Positions 57,960 to 64,000 of a stretch of 64,000 bases of DNA are shown piece by piece. Source of the DNA: Pseudoalteromonas prydzensis (GTDB lineage: Bacteria > Pseudomonadota > Gammaproteobacteria > Enterobacterales > Alteromonadaceae); NCBI RefSeq assembly GCF_001661495.1, contig NZ_BDDT01000001.1, positions 620,001 to 684,000 of the forward strand. Direction: 5' to 3'. Positions within the stretch are counted from its first letter, which is position 1. Every line of letters starts with the position of its first letter. The notes beneath the pieces were generated by a model. That model did no database searches. It saw only the letters and a list, made by a program, of their open reading frames with translations, and was not told where the DNA came from. Made by a program: the position numbers and the translations under genes.

Positions 57960-58205
57960 CTAGATAACTAGTTTTTCAACTTCAGCAACAACATCTCGCA
58001 CAGTTCTAACTTGCTTGAACGCGTCTGGATCAATCTTTTTACCGGTGATTTCACGCAGTTTCACCACTAAGTCAACGGCATCTATGCTGTCCAAATCTAA
58101 GTCTTGATAGAGGTGCGCATCAAGATTGATATCATCGGCATCAATCTCAAATTCCTCAACTAAAATGTTATGTAAAACATCATAAATATCTGCTGCCGTT
58201 TTCAT
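57960..58205 (-). CDS. apeF: Acyl carrier protein
   Basis: An 81-residue ACP with the phosphopantetheine site DLDLDSIDAVDL (Ser40). Second of two ACP genes in tandem; carries the growing aryl-polyene chain. Confidence 0.93.
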   Translation of the reverse strand: MKTAADIYDVLHNILVEEFEIDADDINLDAHLYQDLDLDSIDAVDLVVKLREITGKKIDPDAFKQVRTVRDVVAEVEKLVI

Positions 58206-58231
58206 GCTTATTCCTACTTCTATTGTGCGTA

Positions 58232-58489
58232 TTAAGATCTGTTATTTTCAATAAACTCAGCCAGTGCATCAACAGATGCAAAGTGTGCTTTTGTTTGTTC
58301 TGAGTTAGCATCAATTTTGACGTTAAATTCTTTTTTTATCGCAAGACCTAATTCTAGTGCATCGATACTGTCTAACCCTAAACCATCTACAAACAGAGGT
58401 TGATCATTTTCGATATCTTCGATGGTCATATCTTCTAAATCTAAGCTGCTAATAATTAATAGCTTTATTTTATTTTTTAATTCGCTCAT
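58232..58489 (-). CDS. apeE: Acyl carrier protein
   Basis: An 85-residue ACP with the modification motif GLGLDSIDALEL (Ser41). The start overlaps the acyltransferase stop upstream. The two ACPs differ enough to have separate roles in starter loading and elongation. Confidence 0.93.
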   Translation of the reverse strand: MSELKNKIKLLIISSLDLEDMTIEDIENDQPLFVDGLGLDSIDALELGLAIKKEFNVKIDANSEQTKAHFASVDALAEFIENNRS

Positions 58490-59270
58490 AACGCGTTAGT
58501 TCCTCTGAAAAATAGTCTTGTAGTTGACGAGTCAAATACCGTGCTTGCATTGACGGCGGTTCGTCATTTAAATCATTATTATTGTTAAATTCTAGTGATG
58601 TAAATTTCATCATAAAATGCGCCCGGGTAGCAGCGACCTTATACCAAGGCGTGCCTTTGGTGAGCGTACTAGGCTGCATTTTTATAAGTACACAAACAAC
58701 CGACGCTTGACATCTGAGCACGATATTAGCCGCGCCACGCTTAAATTTTAGCCCTGTATTTGGCTGCGAACGCGTGCCCTCAGGGAATATAATTAAATTA
58801 TTACCCGCAGCTAACGATGCTTGGCACTCAACTAATAACTCTTGTGGGTCTTGATTACTGATGTAACCAGTGCTTTTTATAACGCCACGCATAAATGGGT
58901 TTTTAAATAAATGCGCCTTAACAACGCAATCTGCATTTTTAATAACCGAGATCAGTACAACCACATCAATCAAGGATGGATGATTTGCTAACACCAGCTG
59001 ACCTTTTAAGCTGGCAAAGCGCGCTTTATCTTCAACACTAAAGTGGATCACGCCAAGGCTATGCATCATAGCGACAAACGCTTTAAAACAATAGTGTACC
59101 GTTAATCTTGCTTGGTATTTTCGTTTTTCTTGTGATGACTCGAATACCCTTTGTAGCGGTAAAACCAGCAAAGTTAATACAACACCACCCAAACCAAAGA
59201 AACTAAAGCACAACCCAGTGGCAAAAACCCGCCAACCATAATTTACTTTTTTAGCACAATTAGCCAGCAT
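58470..59270 (-). CDS. apeD: Lysophospholipid acyltransferase (PlsC-like)
   Basis: A 266-residue 1-acyl-glycerol-phosphate acyltransferase-type protein with ANHPSLIDVVVLIS (HX4D) and FPEGTRSQ (the EGTR motif). An N-terminal membrane helix is present. Likely attaches an acyl chain to the lipid carrier of the aryl polyene. Confidence 0.88.
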   Translation of the reverse strand: MLANCAKKVNYGWRVFATGLCFSFFGLGGVVLTLLVLPLQRVFESSQEKRKYQARLTVHYCFKAFVAMMHSLGVIHFSVEDKARFASLKGQLVLANHPSLIDVVVLISVIKNADCVVKAHLFKNPFMRGVIKSTGYISNQDPQELLVECQASLAAGNNLIIFPEGTRSQPNTGLKFKRGAANIVLRCQASVVCVLIKMQPSTLTKGTPWYKVAATRAHFMMKFTSLEFNNNNDLNDEPPSMQARYLTRQLQDYFSEELTRYERIKK

Positions 59271-59967
59271 GGTACGTTAGCATCCATGCACGTTGATTAT
59301 TAAATAAGATAGTTTCTGGGGTTTTGTTGTATAACGCTATGGCGAATTGAATACTGATAGGCAACAACTCGCTCGGCTCTGTTGTCGGTTCTAAATCGAT
59401 AGGCTCAAGCGAAAAATAGCACTCACCTGCTTTTGCCAACTGAAGCGATAAAGCAATACAATGGTCAATCTGGCGTTCATCTGCAAAACACAGATACTCA
59501 CTTGGCAGGGCTCTATCTGCGTGGCAAACCATGATCTGCTCACACAGTTGTGTACGTAGACGAGCATAGCTATCAATCAATGCGCTAATGATACTGTCGT
59601 TGCCACACGCAATCGCGTTCATTGGCGCTGTATTATTATTCAAAATCGAGAATATACCCAGCGCAGCGTTATGAACACTTAAGCCAAATGCAGTGGGTGA
59701 AAGTGCATCGTCAGTACAGATAGCATCGAGTAAGCCAGATGTTTTAAAGAGATCGCCATGACGAGAAGAAAAATTAATTGCTTGCGTTTGCGCACCTTCA
59801 ATTTCATGCATGCAGTGTAAAGCCATTTTCATAAATTGACTTAAACGTCTGCGCTGCATTGGTGCAACCCAACTTAAATTTAATTCTCGGCGAGGAAGAG
59901 ATTCGAGTCCACTAATTTGCTGCTCTGGCGCAATCCATACACTAAAATTATCAACAACAAATTTCAC
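59260..59967 (-). CDS. apeC: Ketosynthase-like chain-length factor
   Basis: A 235-residue ketosynthase-like protein containing only the N-terminal half of the fold (Ketoacyl-synt_2 type), the companion of ApeO. A Cys at 121 (NAIACGNDSI) sits where ketosynthases have their nucleophile, but the His residues of the C-terminal half are absent, so it should not be an independent enzyme. Start is GTG; no better start is seen. First gene of the operon, about 35 bp after a promoter. Confidence 0.8.
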   Translation of the reverse strand: MKFVVDNFSVWIAPEQQISGLESLPRRELNLSWVAPMQRRRLSQFMKMALHCMHEIEGAQTQAINFSSRHGDLFKTSGLLDAICTDDALSPTAFGLSVHNAALGIFSILNNNTAPMNAIACGNDSIISALIDSYARLRTQLCEQIMVCHADRALPSEYLCFADERQIDHCIALSLQLAKAGECYFSLEPIDLEPTTEPSELLPISIQFAIALYNKTPETILFNNQRAWMLTYHAG

Positions 59968-60002
59968 AGGCTGATTGGTCTTATTACTCTAAAAGGCGTG
60001 CC

Positions 60003-60030
60003 ATTTTACCTATTACTCGACAAAATGCAA
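60003..60030 (-). promoter_or_regulatory. Promoter of the APE operon
   Basis: Minus-strand TTGCAT (60025-60030) and TAAAAT (60003-60008) with a 16-bp spacer, 36 bp upstream of the first APE gene. Confidence 0.55.
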
Positions 60031-60036
60031 AATTTT

Positions 60037-60065
60037 GGTGCTCAACCACAGAGAAATTAAGCACC
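60037..60065 (-). terminator. Hairpin after dapA
   Basis: GGTGCTTAA / TTGAGCACC inverted repeat (one G-T wobble) just after the dapA stop on the minus strand, followed by AAAATTTT rather than a clean T-run; a weak terminator candidate. Confidence 0.45.
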
Positions 60066-60074
60066 AGTTCATAG

Positions 60075-60989
60075 TTAGAGTAAAATTACGTCTTGTTCAA
60101 CAAGTTTAGCTGCATGTTGCCCAATAATATCATGCTCTTCACGTTGATTGATCAAGGCAACTCCCTGCGCTTGTTGCTGCGTATTAAGTGGCACATATGG
60201 CAGTCTAAACACAGGTTTAACAGCGCCTGTCATCATCAAGGCAGTGTTGATTGCAATTGGGTTTGGCTCACAGAATAACCACTTCATTAATGGCTGTAAT
60301 GACTCATTCAATTGTGCGTTAGGTTGATCCATTAGTTCGCGGAACAAACCCGGAATTAAATTAGACGTCACCGAGATCACACCATGTGCTTTATACGTAT
60401 GACGGGCATCGTGTGCTTCGTCGTCATTACCAGACCAACAGGCAATCCCTTGTTGCTCATAGTGGTTAATGCGCTCATTACCACCGCACTCTTTTACGCC
60501 AATAAAGTTTTCATGTTGTGCCAACGGCTCAATAATATCAGGGGTTAAATCTTGACCTGTGCGCCCTGCTACGTTGTAAATAAATGCAGGACCAATTGCC
60601 AGTACGCGTTTGAAGTGCTCTTTCACACCCGCAATAGAAGTACGACCATAATAGGGATTAATTTGCAGTGCTGCATCCATACCGCTGGCAAAACCGTATT
60701 CAGTGGCCTTGATTGCTTCACGGGTGTTATTGCTACCCGTATTACCGACAATGATTAACTTATCTGAATACTTATTAACGCTGTGCGCAATCAGCATTAA
60801 ATGCTCTTCCCAGTTCATTAACTGGCCTTCACCTGTGGTACCACCAACAACAATACCATCAACACCCGCAGCAATTTGTTGTTCAACTAAAAAATCATAG
60901 GTAGTTAAGTCAATTTCACCACTGGTTAAATATGGTGTTTTGATCGCGGTAATAAGGCTTGCTTGTTTAATTTGTTCTAGACTGCGCAT
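60075..60989 (-). CDS. dapA: 4-hydroxy-tetrahydrodipicolinate synthase (DapA), plant-type sequence
   Basis: Aldolase-type enzyme of lysine biosynthesis, 304 residues. Catalytic Lys166 (GVKECGG), Tyr138 (IYNVAGRTG), and Thr51-Thr52 (GGTTGEGQLMNWEEH) are in place. Several stretches are closer to chloroplast DapA than to the E. coli enzyme as I remember them: GEGQLMNWEEH, NTGSNNTREA, WSGNDDEAHDAR, LMKWLFCEPNPIA and FRLPYVPL. Lies between the APE operon and a divergent gene, with no Shine-Dalgarno visible. Either the housekeeping DapA or a second copy; N-acetylneuraminate-lyase-like functions are less likely given these motifs. Confidence 0.88.
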   Translation of the reverse strand: MRSLEQIKQASLITAIKTPYLTSGEIDLTTYDFLVEQQIAAGVDGIVVGGTTGEGQLMNWEEHLMLIAHSVNKYSDKLIIVGNTGSNNTREAIKATEYGFASGMDAALQINPYYGRTSIAGVKEHFKRVLAIGPAFIYNVAGRTGQDLTPDIIEPLAQHENFIGVKECGGNERINHYEQQGIACWSGNDDEAHDARHTYKAHGVISVTSNLIPGLFRELMDQPNAQLNESLQPLMKWLFCEPNPIAINTALMMTGAVKPVFRLPYVPLNTQQQAQGVALINQREEHDIIGQHAAKLVEQDVILL

Positions 60990-61159
60990 AAAAAATTATT
61001 CTTAAAAAAACTTGCCGTAGTTGTAACATAAAAGTAGTCGTTTTCCGAGTCTTGCATGATTAATTAATTAAATTACTTGTGTTGTTAAGTGGCTTAGTCC
61101 AAAATAAACAGCTGTATAAATAAACAGTATCTTTATTTTTTAACTTTGAGTGCACTTTT

Positions 61160-61813
61160 ATGCGTTTATCACGATTTTTAGCAACCCACTTTTATCACAG
61201 CGAAGAGTTGTGTCAGGCTCTAGCAATTGATGAAGATACATTAATGCATTGGCAAGACAGTGGCTTATTCCCTAAACCCAGCTATTGCATTAAAAATCAA
61301 TTAAGTTGCAGCTCATTTTCTGGCCTGTATGAATGTGAAGAATACGACGATTACTACCCTCGAGGCTGTGTAAACTGGGGGCAAGGGCTGGCCAAACAAA
61401 AAATCACCTCGTCGAGTCACGCCTTTGATTATTTTGCCCAACAATACATGACCGCACTGAGTAAACTTGCTCAGCAAGGTTTTGAGTTTAGTGATGAATT
61501 ATTTGGCTGTGAAATAGAAGAACACCTGCAACAAGTGTGGCAACAATTTTTATGCAGCAAATACGGTTCATTAACGCAAAACGGCCTAATTGACGAGATA
61601 GTCGCTGTTGATATTGGCCGCCTAATCGTTGACGATATCACAGAGTTGCGCACTAAAGCGGGGCTCAATCAGCAAGAGCGCACTAAACTGCACCCCGCCA
61701 TGAAACTATTAAATCGTGCACTAAGCCACGGCGCAGAACATGAAAAGCAACACACCCTGCGCAGCCGCTATATCGATGCATTAGTGCTAAAATATGATTT
61801 GTCGGTTAAGTGA
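61160..61813 (+). CDS. DUF6058-like protein
   Basis: A 217-residue soluble protein: an N-terminal helical part resembling a MerR-like DNA-binding start (FYHSEELCQALAIDEDTL), an aromatic-rich middle (YECEEYDDYYPRGCVNWG) and a helical C-terminus. It recalls DUF6058, a family often labelled natural-product-biosynthesis-associated, but this is from memory. Divergent from dapA; it ends before the repeat-rich region. Confidence 0.55.
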   Translation: MRLSRFLATHFYHSEELCQALAIDEDTLMHWQDSGLFPKPSYCIKNQLSCSSFSGLYECEEYDDYYPRGCVNWGQGLAKQKITSSSHAFDYFAQQYMTALSKLAQQGFEFSDELFGCEIEEHLQQVWQQFLCSKYGSLTQNGLIDEIVAVDIGRLIVDDITELRTKAGLNQQERTKLHPAMKLLNRALSHGAEHEKQHTLRSRYIDALVLKYDLSVK

Positions 61814-61825
61814 AAAAGAACAGGT

Positions 61826-61960
61826 GCGAGGGGAAAGGTGCTAGGTGCTAGGGGAAAAACAGAGCAGCTCTGCGATAAATTTACCATTGTAGGTTGTGGT
61901 TGAGTGTAACGAAACCCAACGATAAAAAGTTAAAGCAGTAAGCCAGCAACTAACAATAGA
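61826..61960. repeat. Short direct and inverted repeats (dispersed intergenic type)
   Basis: GGTGCTAGGTGCTAGGGG tandem-like pieces near 61840 are followed near 61893-61918 by GTAGGTTGTGGTTGAGTGTA and CGAAACCCAAC, the two arms of a short imperfect inverted repeat of a kind common between genes in related genomes. No ORF. Confidence 0.5.
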
Positions 61961-62010
61961 AAAGCCAAAGTTTAGCGCTACGTATAGGGAATGTTTGTAA
62001 CTTTGTCCAA

Positions 62011-62074
62011 TAACATTATTAAACGCCGTTTTGGTGTGTTATAAACCACCACAATGGTTTTCAATAAGCTGTTA
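62011..62074. repeat. Imperfect inverted repeat just before the PIN gene
   Basis: TAACATTATTAAA at one end pairs with TTTCAATAAGCTGTTA at the other, with a two-base bulge (GC) and a one-base bulge; the tip has TGGTG/CACCA. The ATG of the next ORF follows within 10 bases. The layout recalls an integron attC site, but the R boxes pair only over the TAAC/GTTA core and the outer bases do not match. Confidence 0.35.
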
Positions 62075-62083
62075 GAGGTAATG

Positions 62084-62698
62084 ATGGGTTTGAGTTCAAA
62101 TTGTCCAGTTTCATCATTTTTCTTTTCTCGAAATAAACGAATGTTTTTGGATTCCTGTGTCCTTAATCAAGCTTGTGAAGATCAAGATGTCGCAAAGTTA
62201 TTAGAAGTTACGGGAGAAAAATATTCTACATTTATTGCTTCTATTTCGCTCTTAGAGGTTGGTTTTGGCCCTAGAGATAAAGCAGATATTAAGCAACAAC
62301 AAGAAGTAATGGAATTATACCAACACACTAAAACAGTGAATAGCTCGTCAATTGATAGTATAGATGTTTTAAATAGTAATAAAGCTGGTAAAAAGTACCT
62401 TTATATTCCAGAAGAACATGAGTGGTTTGGCGCTAGACATAATTTAATAAAATGGATGGAACAAGAAAATGTAGGTGGTAGCTCTGCAAGAAAACAGCAA
62501 AACGATGCTTTAATATTTATGTGTGCGTGGAATGCTAATTCGTTTCTCATTACTGATAATGTTAAAGATTTTTTGAGGTTTAATGTTATATTGCATAATG
62601 AGCATGGCGGTCATTTACCTATCTTTTCTCTTGAAGATCTAAAGCGTTCTCAAACTGAAGAAGTAGTGTTTCCCTGTAATGTGAAAAATTACCTCTAA
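62084..62698 (+). CDS. PIN-like domain protein, orphan
   Basis: About 204 residues. PIN-type acidic residues are seen in MFLDSCVLNQA (first Asp), SISLLEVGFGPRD (Glu) and QNDALIFMCAWNANSFLITDN (two Asp), so an RNase toxin or RNA-processing nuclease is plausible. The start at 62084 follows an AGAGG at good spacing; codons at 62054 and 62141 are alternatives. No antitoxin gene lies next to it. Composition is more AT-rich than neighbours, and repeats flank it, suggesting mobile origin. Confidence 0.62.
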   Translation: MGLSSNCPVSSFFFSRNKRMFLDSCVLNQACEDQDVAKLLEVTGEKYSTFIASISLLEVGFGPRDKADIKQQQEVMELYQHTKTVNSSSIDSIDVLNSNKAGKKYLYIPEEHEWFGARHNLIKWMEQENVGGSSARKQQNDALIFMCAWNANSFLITDNVKDFLRFNVILHNEHGGHLPIFSLEDLKRSQTEEVVFPCNVKNYL

Positions 62699-62785
62699 TC
62701 GGGTAGCCGGAGGTCTCTAACCTCCAGCCCCCACACCACCCATCATGCGGGCCCGCAATGGGCGGTTCACCTCCCGTAATGAATA
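62698..62785. repeat. Hairpin-rich repeat, possible group II intron or mobile-element remnant
   Basis: A GGAGGT-CTCTA-ACCTCC hairpin (62710-62727) is followed by a CCC-rich stretch and a second palindrome GCGGGCCCGC with flanking CCCAT/ATGGG arms (62741-62764). Read on the minus strand (GAACCGCCC ... GGTGGTGTGGGGGCTGG) it resembles sequences I recall beside group II intron reverse-transcriptase genes. No RT ORF is present. The stretch up to 62990 shows no gene. Confidence 0.4.
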
Positions 62786-62995
62786 TTGATCCAAATATCT
62801 CTCAATGACACTAAACCTTGTGAAGCTAACTAGCTATTGCCTAGCGCAATGTTAATTCATTTTTTGAGCTTCTGAATGTGCCTTCACTTCCAAACAGCTA
62901 CTTTTGGTGCTGGTGATACAGTATGCTATGGCGAGTCGTTAGCTGATAAGCATTGGCTATTAAATAAATAGTGACACTATTTGAGTGGGCATATT

Positions 62996-63088
62996 ATGAG
63001 TGTAGAACTAGTGACAACTTTGCAGCGTCAAGCTACTAAGATCTTATCTGAGCTTCACGCTGCTAAAGAGCAAATGAATGCTAGTTAA
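62996..63088 (+). pseudogene. Truncated Phd/YefM-type antitoxin
   Basis: A 30-codon ORF, MSVELVTTLQRQATKILSEL followed by HAAKEQMNAS and stop. The first 25 residues match the start of Phd/YefM-family antitoxins that pair with RelE/ParE toxins (order M-x-VELVT-LKRQATKIL-x-LH-x-TKEP). A full protein would be about 80 residues. The rest and any toxin are missing. Its stop overlaps the convergent DUF3325 gene by 8 bp, so it appears to be a deletion remnant. Confidence 0.6.
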
Positions 63089-63386
63089 TGATTGCTTTTA
63101 TTTTGCCAGTGTATGCAAATAACACTGCTAATGCACTTGCGACAAGACTGGCCGTTGCAAATGCATACACTAAACCTAATGCGTTGCCCCACGTGTTAAT
63201 TGCATGAACGACTGCAACAACAATCATTGTAAAGCCCATACATCTAAGCAATATACAGGTGTTTTTTTTTAAACGCTGTGCTTGGCTAAATACATCATTA
63301 TAATGGCGTTGCAGCGATAAACTCAGCAATGTAAAACCCAGTAATTGCAGTATTATTTGTATTAATATTTGCAGAAAAATTAACAT
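63081..63386 (-). CDS. DUF3325-like small membrane protein
   Basis: A 101-residue membrane protein with three predicted helices. LGFTLLSLSLQRHYNDVF at the start and WGNALGLVYAFATASLVASAL later fit DUF3325, found next to PepSY-type iron-uptake membrane proteins. Begins two bases after the PepSY gene stop. Confidence 0.65.
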   Translation of the reverse strand: MLIFLQILIQIILQLLGFTLLSLSLQRHYNDVFSQAQRLKKNTCILLRCMGFTMIVVAVVHAINTWGNALGLVYAFATASLVASALAVLFAYTGKIKAIIN

Positions 63387-63388
63387 AT

Positions 63389-64000
63389 TTAAATACCTTT
63401 TGCTGTTTGCTTTATATGTGTGTTTGAAGAGCCAATAACATTTCGCTTTTGCAACACAACCGCCGCAAAAGCAAACCCCCCAGCAAATGCCAACATACTT
63501 AAATCAAACCCCAGCATTAACCAATCGTTATTTTGTAAGCTTGCTAACATACTGTGCTCCGTGGTAAGTATATTAACCAGTGGTATCAAGGCATAGACCG
63601 CAGCTGCCAACCACAACATATTTAGCCATACTTTTTCAGCCATTCGTGCCATGCAAAAACAACAACACAACGCAAATACAATAAATAAACTATGCATTTC
63701 CCACTGAGCACGACTGGCCATTTCAACAGGTAATAAACGGTTTGCCCAAAAGTAAGCTGCTATGGCAATGGGTAGGCCAACAACCACTGCAGCGTTGAGC
63801 TTGTCTATCGCATTGATAAACCTAGCTTGCTGCTTTTTACGTTTTTGCACCCAAATAATCAGTCCCGTTGCAATCATTCCAGCGCCTAACAAGCCTGATA
63901 AAAAGTACAACCACCTTAAATAAATATCAGCAAATAAGCCTTCGTGTAGATGCTCCAACACATCATAAACCTCTGCTGCACTGTATTTTTTATCTGTGGC
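63389..64000 (-). CDS. PepSY-associated TM protein, N-terminal part outside window
   Basis: C-terminal part of a PepSY-domain inner-membrane protein, open to the end of the window (frame ATDKKYSAAEVYDVLEHLHE ... continues upstream beyond 64000). HEGLFADIYLRWLYFLSGLL and GMIATGLIIWVQKRKKQQAR are the family landmarks, followed by four more helices. Linked in many genomes to siderophore/TonB iron uptake, often with DUF3325. Confidence 0.8.
   Translation of the reverse strand, partial: ATDKKYSAAEVYDVLEHLHEGLFADIYLRWLYFLSGLLGAGMIATGLIIWVQKRKKQQARFINAIDKLNAAVVVGLPIAIAAYFWANRLLPVEMASRAQWEMHSLFIVFALCCCFCMARMAEKVWLNMLWLAAAVYALIPLVNILTTEHSMLASLQNNDWLMLGFDLSMLAFAGGFAFAAVVLQKRNVIGSSNTHIKQTAKGI

Noticed and set aside
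62054..62083. Earlier ATG for the PIN gene
   Set aside because: No Shine-Dalgarno before it; AGAGG supports 62084, though this is not certain.

Overview
The window looks like chromosome of a marine gammaproteobacterium of the Alteromonadales, most likely Pseudoalteromonas or a close relative. This rests on moderately AT-rich sequence, a complete glycogen operon, an arginine-succinyltransferase operon, an aryl-polyene cluster and many GGDEF/EAL proteins. It is an inference from gene content; no rRNA or tRNA gene is present. No CRISPR array or complete insertion sequence was seen.

Layout. (1) 1-3719: RND efflux adaptor (cut by the window edge) and pump. (2) 3727-5723: a small accessory island. 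It holds an XPF/ERCC4-type nuclease, a LexA-like (SOS) box between it and a divergent broken small ORF, and a PrlF-YhaV toxin-antitoxin pair. The pair sits next to the 5' remnant of a lipoprotein gene. (3) 5726-9099: rluF, a DUF418 membrane protein and a degenerate EAL-HDOD signalling protein. (4) 9215-21198: a seven-gene minus-strand glycogen operon (CBM48 protein, malQ, glgB, glgX, glgP, glgC, glgA) with a candidate promoter. (5) 21687-25630: a GGDEF-EAL protein, an exported propeller-like protein and a GAF-like/GGDEF protein. (6) 25766-31026: an Lrp/AsnC regulator divergent from astC-astA-astD and a DUF1338 gene. (7) 31114-43681: mixed core genes (periplasmic binding-like protein, QEGLA metallopeptidase-like protein, TlpA-like thioredoxin, AbgT transporter, lipoprotein, CBM9/DUF5916 outer-membrane protein, ferredoxin, COG2509 flavoprotein, DEAD-box helicase). 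(8) 43915-59967: a tightly packed 19-gene minus-strand aryl-polyene (APE) operon with its own promoter. (9) 60075-64000: a DapA that resembles plant enzymes, a DUF6058-like protein, a scarred stretch with a PIN-domain gene, hairpin repeats and a truncated Phd-type antitoxin, then a DUF3325/PepSY pair cut by the window end.

How the genes work together. The glycogen operon encodes ADP-glucose synthesis, chain elongation, branching, debranching, phosphorolysis and maltodextrin recycling. The ast genes cover three of the five steps of arginine-to-glutamate catabolism. The APE operon carries starter activation, two carrier proteins, ketosynthases with a chain-length factor, ketoreductase, two dehydratases, lipid-type acyltransferases, a glycosyltransferase and an export set (LolA-like, MMPL, lipoprotein). 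It also carries an aromatic amino-acid ammonia-lyase and a flavoprotein with halogenase-type motifs, which suggests a starter made from an aromatic amino acid and possibly a halogenated head group. The most interesting leads are the halogenase-like APE variant, the nuclease under a likely SOS box, the toxin-antitoxin insertion scar, and the plant-like DapA.
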